9,351 bases of DNA, from positions 1 through 9,351 of the forward strand of contig CAZRZN010000163.1 in NCBI GenBank assembly GCA_964604565.1, read 5' to 3'. A program made the translations under genes and the position numbers. This DNA is from CAZRZN01 sp964604565 (lineage in GTDB: Bacteria; Pseudomonadota; Alphaproteobacteria; Rhodobacterales; Rhodobacteraceae). The notes beneath the pieces were generated by a model. That model had not been told where the DNA came from and did not search any database. It saw only the letters and a list, made by a program, of their open reading frames with translations. This document shows, piece after piece, positions 1-6,479 of the stretch (position 1 is the stretch's first letter; each line of letters begins with the position of its first letter).

Positions 1-369
1 CGGGCGGCTGAAATGCTCGGCGCGCCCTTGGTCCTGCCACGCTAATTGGATCAATTGCGCGGGTGACAGGGAGGGATCGGTCCCCGACAAGGTTGTCGTT
101 TCGACCCAGATGGGACTTTCCCGAACGTCGGTGATGTGGCTGCTTGCGCGGAAACTGTCGGCGAAGAGATCGCTGACCACGGCCGTTTCGGGCGCTTGTG
201 CCTCCGCCGGGATCAGAACCGCCACCGAACCCGCCCGGCGCCACATGCTGGCCACGCCAGCGGAGGCACTCGTGGCATAGGTAAAACTTTCCGGGGAGAA
301 CAGGATAAGCGCATCAAGCTGCGCCTCCGACATCAGCTTTTCTGCGCGTCGACGGTCTAAGTGGGCCAT
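1..369 (-). CDS. M24-family metallopeptidase (creatinase/Xaa-Pro peptidase-like), N-terminal part, cut by left edge
   Basis: The reading frame opens at the ATG at 369-367 and stays open for 123 codons to the window edge. An in-frame TGA lies about ten codons upstream, which fixes this as the first possible ATG. The visible part begins MAHLDRRRAEKLMSEAQLDA, then LILFSPESFTYATSASAG (about residues 21-38) and SMWRRAG, followed by a beta-rich stretch containing VVSDLF (64-69). This pattern is typical of the creatinase N-terminal domain that precedes the pita-bread catalytic domain in M24 proteins. The catalytic metal-binding residues lie beyond the edge, so activity (prolidase, creatinase-like or other amidohydrolase) cannot be judged. 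It shares its strand with the LacI-type regulator and may be co-transcribed with it across a 234-base gap. Family assignment rests on recognition of the N-terminal domain only; the substrate is unknown. Confidence 0.72.
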   Translation of the reverse strand, partial: MAHLDRRRAEKLMSEAQLDALILFSPESFTYATSASAGVASMWRRAGSVAVLIPAEAQAPETAVVSDLFADSFRASSHITDVRESPIWVETTTLSGTDPSLSPAQLIQLAWQDQGRAEHFSRP

Positions 370-607
370 TTCTAAGGTCTTCCAACGAGGTTTCGTTCAG
401 TTCCGCGGCGAGATACGCCTTGCGCTTGTGTCAGGGCAGCGCGGGCAACCGGCAAGGCATTTGCAACGGAAACGTCCTATTGCCGGAGCGGGCAGTCAAT
501 CGGTCATCTTCAACGAATGCGACGAAGGGTGCTGTCAGATCCGCGATCATTGCGCGGCCGATACGGGGCCGCGGGTCTCCGCGTGCCATATCGGTCCGCA
601 ATGTCAC
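370..607 (-). pseudogene. possible broken gene remnant between regulator and M24 gene
   Basis: No intact gene of normal size fits here. A GTG at 607-605 overlaps the regulator's TGA (606-604) and opens a frame reading MTLRTDMARGDPRPRIGRAM and on through ADLTAPFVAFVEDDRLTARS, ending at TGA 433-431 (58 aa; 52 aa if the ATG at 589-587 is used). The last 15 or so residues look unlike a natural protein. A different frame over about 476-402 reads DVSVANALPVARAALTQAQ, which looks much more protein-like. Around 418-376 the first frame again reads KAYLAAELNETSLEDL. Alternating protein-like pieces in two frames suggest a gene fragment damaged by small insertions or deletions. The opening pieces faintly recall N-termini of fumarylacetoacetase-type hydrolases, but this is too short to claim. 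The alternative is a real small gene at 431-589 or 431-607. Confidence 0.3.
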
Positions 608-1632
608 GACGCGGATCCAAGGGAATGCCGCATCCGGATGTCTGTCGGCAGTTGCAGGCTCTCGCCTGCGTCGCCGTGTTTCGTCATCTGGATCAGCATG
701 CAGGCGGCGCGACGGCCCATTTCGCGATGCGGGACATGCACTGTCGTCAGGGCGGGGTCGGCCAGCAGCGCGATCTCGATGTCATCGAAACCCGTTACCG
801 AAACATCCTCGGGCACCCGCAGTTTCATTTCCTTGGCCGCGCGCAGCGCGCCGATGGCAAGCACGTCATTCACACACATGACGGCGGTTGTATCGGGGGC
901 TGCGGCCATGATCTCGCGAAAGGCCGTCTCGCCGTTCTCGATTCCGTAGGGGGTTTGCGTCAGGATCAAAATCTCCGGGTCCAAACCAGCCTCTGACATG
1001 GCCAACCGAATGCCATTGACGCGTCCGCGGGCCCTGTCGTTCGATGCAACGGGCGCCGAGATGCAGGCAATCCTTTGATGGCCCTGCCGGATGACCAGTC
1101 GGGCCAGTTCCGCCATCGCATTCATGTTGTCGAACCCGATTGCGGGTTGTTGTTGTGTCGGATCGTAGGACCATGCCACCAGCACCGGAATTGAGCGTTT
1201 TTTCAGAAAGTCATACACTTCCGGGCTGCGATGATAGCCGATCAGCAGCAAGGCATCTGCGCCGCGCGCGACAAGTGCCTGAATTTGTTCCTTTTCAAGG
1301 GCTTCATTATAGGCGGATGAGGCGATCAGGAGCGTGCGGCCATGTCGGCCCAACTCTTCCTGAAAAGCCTGGATGCCACGGGCGAAGACGGCATTTTCCA
1401 TCGTCGGAATGATCGCGCCGATTGTGTGGGTCTGCTTGCCCGCCAAGGTCCTGGCCCCGAAATTGGGCGCATAGCCAAGGTCGGAAACGGCCTTGAGGAC
1501 ACGTTCACGGGTTTGGCTTCCGACCTGATCGGGTGAATTGAGGCACCGCGAAACGGTTGCCGTGGACACGCTCGCATGGCGGGCAACATCTGCCAGAGTT
1601 GGCACGGGCTTGTCTCGGGGCGGCTCTTCCAT
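604..1632 (-). CDS. LacI/GalR-family transcriptional regulator, probable repressor of the divergent sulfonate operon
   Basis: This 342-aa protein has the normal LacI-family length. The N-terminal helix-turn-helix is at residues 12-31 (TLADVARHASVSTATVSRCL), followed by the hinge-helix region near 54-64 (YAPNFGARTLA). A periplasmic-binding-protein-like effector domain follows, with IGAIIPTMENAVF (71-83), RARGRVNGIR (200-209) and VTGFDD (279-284), positions that form the ligand cleft in family members. The frame stays open 36 codons further upstream, but conserved sequence begins near residue 11. ATG at 1632-1630 is therefore preferred; a TTG two codons earlier has a better-spaced GAGAGG and is a possible alternative. 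The gene is divergent from the TRAP/hps operon, and two LacI-type palindromes lie in the shared intergenic region. Regulation of the operon by DHPS, sulfolactate or a related metabolite is inferred from position only. Confidence 0.9.
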   Translation of the reverse strand: MEEPPRDKPVPTLADVARHASVSTATVSRCLNSPDQVGSQTRERVLKAVSDLGYAPNFGARTLAGKQTHTIGAIIPTMENAVFARGIQAFQEELGRHGRTLLIASSAYNEALEKEQIQALVARGADALLLIGYHRSPEVYDFLKKRSIPVLVAWSYDPTQQQPAIGFDNMNAMAELARLVIRQGHQRIACISAPVASNDRARGRVNGIRLAMSEAGLDPEILILTQTPYGIENGETAFREIMAAAPDTTAVMCVNDVLAIGALRAAKEMKLRVPEDVSVTGFDDIEIALLADPALTTVHVPHREMGRRAACMLIQMTKHGDAGESLQLPTDIRMRHSLGSAS

Positions 1633-1745
1633 GCGCAAGTCAGCCTCTCGTTTTCGGTTAGATGCATGCAAAGACGAACAGATTGCCCGCCGATTCTTCT
1701 GGCCGAGACTAAATTGCCCGAAATGCAACGCCGTGGCCATGAAAA

Positions 1746-1759
1746 TGTAAACGCTTGCA
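1746..1759. promoter_or_regulatory. LacI-type operator 1 (imperfect)
   Basis: TGTAAACGCTTGCA is an imperfect palindrome centred on a CG step, as expected for LacI/GalR-family operators. It differs from the perfect site at 1768-1781 at only two positions. It overlaps the candidate -35 element of the rightward promoter. Binding by the adjacent LacI-type protein is inferred. Confidence 0.75.
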
Positions 1760-1783
1760 TGGTGACCTGTAAGCGCTTACATT
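1755..1783 (+). promoter_or_regulatory. candidate sigma-70-like promoter for the TRAP/hps operon
   Basis: TTGCAT at 1755-1760 and TACATT at 1778-1783 are separated by exactly 17 bases. Neither hexamer is a strong match (about 3/6 and 4/6 to the E. coli consensus). The spacing, the position about 40 bases upstream of the first gene, and the overlap of each box with an operator make this the best rightward promoter candidate. No comparably convincing leftward promoter was found. Confidence 0.42.
1768..1781. promoter_or_regulatory. LacI-type operator 2 (perfect 14-bp palindrome)
   Basis: TGTAAGCGCTTACA is a perfect 14-bp inverted repeat with the AAGCGCTT core typical of LacI-family operators. 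Its centre is 22 bp from that of operator 1, about two helical turns, so both sites face the same side of the DNA. It overlaps the candidate -10 element, which fits repression of the rightward operon. Confidence 0.82.
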
Positions 1784-1825
1784 TATCTCGAATCGCCGAA
1801 TATTTTGGCATCGGGAGGGGATCGA

Positions 1826-2017
1826 ATGGCTTTCATAGTGGCGCTTGTCCTGCTTTTGGCTTTCGTTTCGAACGTGGCAATCGGCGCCATCGGGGATGCG
1901 CCCCTGGTGGGCAATGTCGCGGAAATGCTTGTACTGCTTGGTGCGTCGACGGCCTTTGTCGTCGGCATCTTGCAACGTGAGGCAAGAGACAAGAACGCCC
2001 GCAAGACCGAAGAATAA
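1826..2017 (+). CDS. small two-helix membrane protein of unknown function, first gene of the operon
   Basis: This 63-aa protein starts at ATG 1826, preceded by a strong GGGAGGGG ribosome binding site at 1813-1820. A TTG seven codons upstream is less plausible because it lies before that site. Residues about 2-22 (AFIVALVLLLAFVSNVAIGA) and 30-50 form two hydrophobic segments, joined by a short loop containing IGDAPLVGN. The C-terminal tail is charged (REARDKNARKTEE). I do not recognise the family. It ends 25 bases before the TRAP binding-protein start, so it should be co-transcribed with the transporter. An accessory role in TRAP assembly or stability is possible but is inferred from position alone. 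The ribosome binding site, operon position and clean hydrophobic pattern support a real gene. Confidence 0.72.
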   Translation: MAFIVALVLLLAFVSNVAIGAIGDAPLVGNVAEMLVLLGASTAFVVGILQREARDKNARKTEE

Positions 2018-2042
2018 TCACGTTTCAATGGGAGGAAACCAC

Positions 2043-3188
2043 ATGAAAAAACGCGACAATGATCTGGCCTCGGCCGAGCGCCGGAACTTTCTGAAGCTGG
2101 CAGGGTCCGGCAGTTTTACAGCGGCGATGGTCGCCGGTGCCGGTGGAATGCTCTGGTCGTCCGAGGCCGCAGCCCAGACCGCCGCGGAAGAGCGTGAGCG
2201 TCAGGCAGCCGCCGAATACACCATGACGCTGGCCACCGCCTATGTTCTTGGCGCGTCGCGCAGCTATCCGATCATGCAGCTGGACCTGAAGGAAAACATC
2301 CAGAACATGACCAACGGAAAGGTCTATGTGCGGCTGGCCCCCGGCGGTCAGTTGGGCGCGGGCGGTGCATTGGCGCAGGCCGTGCAGTCCGGCACCATCC
2401 AGTGCGCGCAGCACTCACTGGCGAACTTTGCCCCGTTTGCATCCGTGGTCGACCTGATCAACCTGCCGTATTTCTGCGGGTCCAACCAGCGGTTCACCAA
2501 CCTGACTTCGTCCGATGCATGGAAAGCCGAAGTCGATCCAAAGATCGCGGCCTCCGGCTTCAAGTCATTGTTCTACATTGTCATCGACCCCCGCGTGGTG
2601 GCGGTGCGTCAGGGTGGCGACGCGATCATCACGCCAAGCGACATGGCCGGTGTGAAATTCCGCGTGCCAGGCTCCGCGATGCTTCAGCAGTATTACCGCA
2701 TGGTCGGCGCCAACCCGACGCCGGTGGCTTGGGGCGAGACGCCCTCCGCCATCCGTCAGGGCGTGGCCGATGCGCTTGATCCGTCTGTCGGCGCGCTGCA
2801 TGTCTTCGGCTTCGGGGAAATCCTGAGCCACGTGACCTTCACGCAGGCCGTGCCGGACAGCCAAGTTTACTCGGTCAACCTCGAATGGTTCAACAGCCTG
2901 CCGATGGACGTGCAGGAAGGCATCGAATTCGCCGGTGAAATCACTCAGGCGCAGAACCTTGCCAAGGTGCCCGCAGCGCGCGGCTATGCCATGTCGCAGC
3001 TGACCGCCAACGGGGTGGAGTTCCACACGCTCAACGACGACCAATTGGCCGAATGGAAAGACGCCGGTGGCTACCAGAACAGCGACTGGGATCAGTTCAA
3101 GGTCGATCTGGCCGGTGACATGGACACCTTTGCCCGCCTCGAAGAAGCGGCAGGCACCATGGGCCGTTACTACGTCCACGACGCCTGA
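2043..3188 (+). CDS. dctP: TRAP transporter solute-binding protein (DctP family), Tat-exported; likely DHPS-binding (HpsKLM-type system)
   Basis: This is a 381-aa periplasmic receptor of a tripartite ATP-independent transporter. The start at ATG 2043 is fixed by GGAGG at 2031-2035; the frame is open further upstream but that part overlaps the small membrane gene and lacks protein character. Residues 12-20 (ERRNFLKLA) form a twin-arginine motif with R13-R14, followed by a hydrophobic stretch and an Ala-rich cleavage region near residue 45 (SSEAAAQ). The mature domain shows DctP signatures: LAPGGQLGAGGALAQAVQSG (98-117), GVKFRVPGSAML (203-214) with R207 at the position of the conserved substrate-carboxylate/anion-binding arginine, and the PVAWGETPSAIRQGVADALD region (227-246). 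The two membrane subunits follow after a hairpin. A sulfonate such as DHPS as ligand is inferred from the downstream enzymes. The symbol is family-level. Confidence 0.93.
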   Translation: MKKRDNDLASAERRNFLKLAGSGSFTAAMVAGAGGMLWSSEAAAQTAAEERERQAAAEYTMTLATAYVLGASRSYPIMQLDLKENIQNMTNGKVYVRLAPGGQLGAGGALAQAVQSGTIQCAQHSLANFAPFASVVDLINLPYFCGSNQRFTNLTSSDAWKAEVDPKIAASGFKSLFYIVIDPRVVAVRQGGDAIITPSDMAGVKFRVPGSAMLQQYYRMVGANPTPVAWGETPSAIRQGVADALDPSVGALHVFGFGEILSHVTFTQAVPDSQVYSVNLEWFNSLPMDVQEGIEFAGEITQAQNLAKVPAARGYAMSQLTANGVEFHTLNDDQLAEWKDAGGYQNSDWDQFKVDLAGDMDTFARLEEAAGTMGRYYVHDA

Positions 3189-3195
3189 TCGTCAC

Positions 3196-3226
3196 GGACC
3201 GGCGCCACGGGAGGTGGCGCCGGTCC
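3196..3226 (+). terminator. strong intercistronic hairpin after the binding-protein gene
   Basis: Arms GGACCGGCGCCAC (3196-3208) and GTGGCGCCGGTCC (3214-3226) pair perfectly over 13 bp around a 5-base loop (GGGAG). It begins 7 bases after the dctP stop codon. No T-tract follows directly; the nearest run is TTTT at 3236-3239. It is therefore more likely a partial attenuator or a 3'-end stabiliser of the dctP transcript than a full intrinsic terminator. The remaining gap to dctQ (3227-3299) shows nothing else except its ribosome binding site. Confidence 0.75.
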
Positions 3227-3299
3227 ATGCCGGATTTTCGGACAGCGTGCATTTCAGCAAGCGGGCGGAGCCATTGGCACGCCCGGGCGGGGGGACTCC

Positions 3300-3815
3300 A
3301 TGTCAAGGATTTACAAAGCTTTGGACAGGAACGGGGAGCGTTGGCTCCTGCTTGTCTTTTACGTGATGCTCGTGGGCACGATGTTCATCGAAGTCATTCG
3401 GCGCGAGGTTTTTGCCTATTCTTCGATCTGGGGCGAAGAGATGGTGCGGTATTCCTTCATCTATCTTGCCTGGATCGGCGCGGCCGCGGCGGTCAGGGAA
3501 CGTGGGCACATCCGGATCGACGTGATCATGAATTACGTGCCGCAGACGGTCAAAGCGGTGCTCTACATTTTTGGCGATATCGTGATGTTCATCGTCGCGC
3601 TGATCGCGCTCTACTGGTCTTGGGAGGCGGTCCATATCTCCTGGAAATTCGGGTCCGTGACGCATGGTTTGCGGATCTCGCAGGTATGGTTCCTCTTTGC
3701 CGTTCCCTTTGGCTTCGCCCTGGTCATGCTGCGGCTGATCCAGTCCTTCCTCCGGGATATCTCCGATCTTCGTAACGGGCGCCCCGTCTACGAAGGCGAC
3801 AAGCTGTTCGACTGA
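3300..3815 (+). CDS. dctQ: TRAP transporter small membrane subunit (DctQ family)
   Basis: This 171-aa inner-membrane protein has the usual DctQ length. Four hydrophobic helices are visible at about residues 14-34, 48-66, 86-108 and 129-148. The segment EVIRREVFAYSSIWGEEMVR (31-50) followed by YSFIYLAWIGAA, and then RERGHIRIDV (66-75), is the characteristic DctQ signature. The start at ATG 3300 is preceded by a G-run (3289-3294) five bases away. The gene is separated from dctP by the 111-base hairpin region and lies 12 bases before dctM. DctQ pairs with DctM to form the membrane complex that accepts substrate from DctP. In this operon it would serve sulfonate uptake (inferred). Confidence 0.93.
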   Translation: MSRIYKALDRNGERWLLLVFYVMLVGTMFIEVIRREVFAYSSIWGEEMVRYSFIYLAWIGAAAAVRERGHIRIDVIMNYVPQTVKAVLYIFGDIVMFIVALIALYWSWEAVHISWKFGSVTHGLRISQVWFLFAVPFGFALVMLRLIQSFLRDISDLRNGRPVYEGDKLFD

Positions 3816-3827
3816 GGGGACTGACAC

Positions 3828-5159
3828 ATGCTTTACAACGCGCTCCAGGACCAATCGGTCATCCTTGGCTGGGATTTCTATCTGCCGATCATGGTCTTTG
3901 TCGTCCTCGTAGCCCTGGCCGTGCCGGTCTGGGCGGCGATCGGATCCGCCGCGATCCTCATGCTGATGATTTCCGGCGTCCTCCCCCTGAGTCTTGTCGG
4001 CGAAAGCCTGTTTCACGGGATCGACCATTTCGCCCTGACCGCCGTCCCGCTTTTCATCCTGACGGGCGATGTGCTCGTCCGGACGGGCCTTTCCAAGAAA
4101 TTCCTCGACGTGGCAGAGGCGATCACCTGCTGGGCCAAGGGCGGCTTCGGATCGGCGACCGTGCTGGTCTGCGGCATGTTCGCGGCCATCTCCGGCTCCG
4201 ACGCGGCAGGCGCTGCCGCCGTGGGTCGCATGACCATCGACCGCCTCGTCGAAAGCGGCTATCCGCGTCCCTATGCCTGCGCGCTGGTCGCGGCCGGTGC
4301 CTGCACCGGTATCCTGATCCCGCCGTCGATCGCCTATATCATCATCGGCCTCGTGCTGGGTGTGAACGTGTCGATCCTCTTCCTTGCGGCCGTGATCCCG
4401 GGACTTCTGGTGCTGCTTGCGATCCTGATTACCAACACGCTGGTGAACCGCCGTCACGCCTATGAGGGCGGTGGACTGATGACCTTTTCCGAATGGGGCG
4501 TGAACCTTTGGAAGGCGATCCGGTCCGGTTGGTATGCCTTTCTCGTGCCCGGTATCATCTTTTACGGCATCTTTTCGGGCCGACTGACCCCGACAGAGGC
4601 CGGTGCCATCGCGGTTGTCGTGACCATCGCCATTGGCTTTATCATCGGCACGCTGCGGTTTTCGGACTTTCCTGCGATGCTGGTCAGTTCCGCCAAGGTG
4701 AACGGTGTGATCCTGCCCATCATCGCCTTCTCCCTGCCGTTGGCGCAGGCGCTGGCCATCCTTGGCGTTCCGCAGGGGTTTGTCGCCGCAGCCACCAGCG
4801 TCAGCGAAGAGCCGTGGGTCCTGATCCTGATGATGATCCTGATCCTGATCGCGGCGGGTTGCGTGATGGAAACCACGCCCAATATCGTGATCCTGGGGCC
4901 GATCCTGTTCCCTCTCGCTCAGAGCATCGAGATGAACGAGATCCAGTTCTGCATCATGATGATCACGGCGCTGGGCGTAGGGTTCATCACCCCGCCGCTC
5001 GGGCTGAACCTCTTCGTGGTTTCCGGGATCACCGGGGAATCGATATTGAAGATCGCGGCGCGGGCCATCCCCTTCGTGGGCTTCATGCTGATCGTCACCT
5101 TGATGATCGCCTATATCCCCGCGATCTCGACCATCCTTCTTCCAGACGTTTATCGATAG
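3828..5159 (+). CDS. dctM: TRAP transporter large permease subunit (DctM family)
   Basis: This 443-aa polytopic permease forms the sodium-coupled transport channel of the TRAP system. It is hydrophobic throughout, with about a dozen predicted helices. Family signatures include the first half-repeat HFALTAVPLFILTGDVLVRTG (67-87), the GSDAAGAAAVGRM stretch (123-135), GACTGILIPPSIAYIIIG (157-174), GRLTPTEAGAIAV (251-263) and, in the second repeat, LGVGFITPPLGLNLFVVSGI (382-401). The two PP-containing segments belong to the substrate/sodium-binding core in DctM-family transporters. GAGGGG at 3814-3819 precedes the ATG at 3828. The run of Leu/Ile/Met codons around 4819-4855 is an ordinary membrane helix. 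The substrate is inferred to be DHPS or a related C3 sulfonate from the downstream genes. Confidence 0.95.
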   Translation: MLYNALQDQSVILGWDFYLPIMVFVVLVALAVPVWAAIGSAAILMLMISGVLPLSLVGESLFHGIDHFALTAVPLFILTGDVLVRTGLSKKFLDVAEAITCWAKGGFGSATVLVCGMFAAISGSDAAGAAAVGRMTIDRLVESGYPRPYACALVAAGACTGILIPPSIAYIIIGLVLGVNVSILFLAAVIPGLLVLLAILITNTLVNRRHAYEGGGLMTFSEWGVNLWKAIRSGWYAFLVPGIIFYGIFSGRLTPTEAGAIAVVVTIAIGFIIGTLRFSDFPAMLVSSAKVNGVILPIIAFSLPLAQALAILGVPQGFVAAATSVSEEPWVLILMMILILIAAGCVMETTPNIVILGPILFPLAQSIEMNEIQFCIMMITALGVGFITPPLGLNLFVVSGITGESILKIAARAIPFVGFMLIVTLMIAYIPAISTILLPDVYR

Positions 5160-5171
5160 GACGCGCCTCAA

Positions 5172-6476
5172 ATGACCGAGTATCTCAAGAAAGCCACCCT
5201 TACAGCAAGCAGCGGCGCCTCTGACGTGCATGAGCTTGTGCAGGGGATCCTCAATGACATCGAGGCCGGCGGTGACGACAAGGCCATGGAATATGCGGCC
5301 AAGTTCGACAAATACGAAGGCAGCATCCTGCTGTCCCAAGAGGAGATCGAGGCGGCCATCGCTCTCGTTCCCGAGAAGATCAAGGCGGACATCCGTTTCA
5401 GCCACGACAATGTCCGCCGCTTTGCCGAAGCCCAGAAGGCAACCCTGACCAATATCGAGGTCGAGGTGGTGCCGGGCATGATCGCGGGTCAAAAGACCAT
5501 CCCGGTGGATGCGGCGGGCTGCTATGTCCCCGGCGGGCGGTATTCGCATATCGCCTCCGCCATCATGACGGTGACAACCGCCAAGGTCGCCGGCTGCAAG
5601 CATATCGTGGCCTGCTCGCCGCCGCGCCCCGATGTTGGGATCGCGCCGGCCATCGTTTACGCGGCGCATATCTGCGGCGCGGACAAGATCATGGCCATGG
5701 GTGGCGTGCAGGGTGTCGCGGCGATGACCTTTGGCCTGTTCGGACTGCCCAAGGCCAATATCCTTGTCGGTCCCGGCAATCAGTTCGTGGCAGAGGCCAA
5801 GCGCATCCTGTTCGGTCGGGTCGGCATCGACATGATTGCCGGTCCCACAGACAGCCTGATCCTAGCGGACAAGACCGCCGATCCGATGGTGGTGGCAACC
5901 GATCTGGTCGGGCAGGCGGAGCACGGCTACAACTCTCCTGTGTGGTTGGTCACCGATGACCGGGATCTTGCCGAGGAGGTCATGCGCCTTGTGCCCACGC
6001 TGATCGACACATTGCCGGAGGTGAACCGCGACAATGCGACCGCCGCGTGGCGTGACTATGCCGAAGTGATCCTGTGTTCCGACCGCGAAGAGATGGCCGC
6101 CACCTCTGACCAATATGCCCCCGAACACCTGACCGTGCAGGCCGAAGATCTGGATTGGTGGCTTGACCGTCTCACCTGCTACGGTTCGCTTTTCCTTGGA
6201 GAAGAGACCACCGTGGCCTTTGGCGACAAGGCATCCGGCACCAATCACGTTCTGCCGACCGGTCGCGCGGCCACCTACACGGGCGGCCTGTCGGTCCACA
6301 AATACATGAAGATCGTGACCTGGCAGCGGTCCACCCGTGACGGTGCCAAGCCGATTGCCGAAGCGACAGCGCGGATTGCCCGGCTGGAAGGCATGGAGGG
6401 CCATGCGCGCACCGCGGACATCCGGCTGGCCAAGTTCTTTCCGGATGAAACCTTTGACCTTACGGCAGAAAGCTGA
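5172..6476 (+). CDS. hpsN: sulfopropanediol 3-dehydrogenase (HpsN), histidinol-dehydrogenase family
   Basis: This 434-aa cytoplasmic enzyme is predicted to oxidise (R)-2,3-dihydroxypropane-1-sulfonate to (R)-3-sulfolactate with 2 NAD+ (EC 1.1.1.308), the same two-step alcohol-to-acid chemistry as histidinol dehydrogenase. HisD-type landmarks are present: YVPGGRYSHIASAIMTVTTA (118-137), VGPGNQFVAEAKR (199-211), zinc-ligand equivalents Q248 and H251 (VGQAEHG), D352 (GDKASGTNH) and H411, and the catalytic pair E318-H319 (YAPEHL). Where HisD typically reads AGPSEVL this protein has AGPTDSL (223-229), a substrate-region change consistent with a non-histidinol substrate. Absence of his genes, and the TRAP, SDR, MDR and suyAB neighbours, supports HpsN. 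Spacing from dctM is 12 bases; the ribosome binding site (AGGACG, 5158-5163) is weak, suggesting coupling. Generic pipelines would call it histidinol dehydrogenase. Confidence 0.92.
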   Translation: MTEYLKKATLTASSGASDVHELVQGILNDIEAGGDDKAMEYAAKFDKYEGSILLSQEEIEAAIALVPEKIKADIRFSHDNVRRFAEAQKATLTNIEVEVVPGMIAGQKTIPVDAAGCYVPGGRYSHIASAIMTVTTAKVAGCKHIVACSPPRPDVGIAPAIVYAAHICGADKIMAMGGVQGVAAMTFGLFGLPKANILVGPGNQFVAEAKRILFGRVGIDMIAGPTDSLILADKTADPMVVATDLVGQAEHGYNSPVWLVTDDRDLAEEVMRLVPTLIDTLPEVNRDNATAAWRDYAEVILCSDREEMAATSDQYAPEHLTVQAEDLDWWLDRLTCYGSLFLGEETTVAFGDKASGTNHVLPTGRAATYTGGLSVHKYMKIVTWQRSTRDGAKPIAEATARIARLEGMEGHARTADIRLAKFFPDETFDLTAES

Positions 6477-6479
6477 GCC

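Noticed and set aside
428..949. Overlapping plus-strand open frames of 150-170 codons over the regulator's 3' end
   Set aside because: They are shadows of the LacI-family gene, with no ribosome binding site or protein-like content.
1663..1670. TGCATGCA palindrome upstream of the regulator start
   Set aside because: It is only 8 bp, does not match the operator core at 1746-1781, and such a short site is expected by chance.
1845..2042. 66-codon upstream extension of the binding-protein frame
   Set aside because: It overlaps the small membrane gene in another frame. The Tat signal and the GGAGG site both place the true start at 2043.
4819..4855. Short repetitive run of CTGATC/ATG-type codons in dctM
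   Set aside because: It encodes a Leu/Ile/Met-rich membrane helix in frame, so it is explained by protein sequence rather than a DNA repeat element.
3303..5669. A 788-codon open frame on the minus strand opposite the TRAP genes and the start of hpsN
   Set aside because: It spans three well-supported genes, its product is an implausible His/Asp/Arg/Gln-rich sequence without domains, and it has no credible start region. It is a by-product of codon bias in GC-rich genes.
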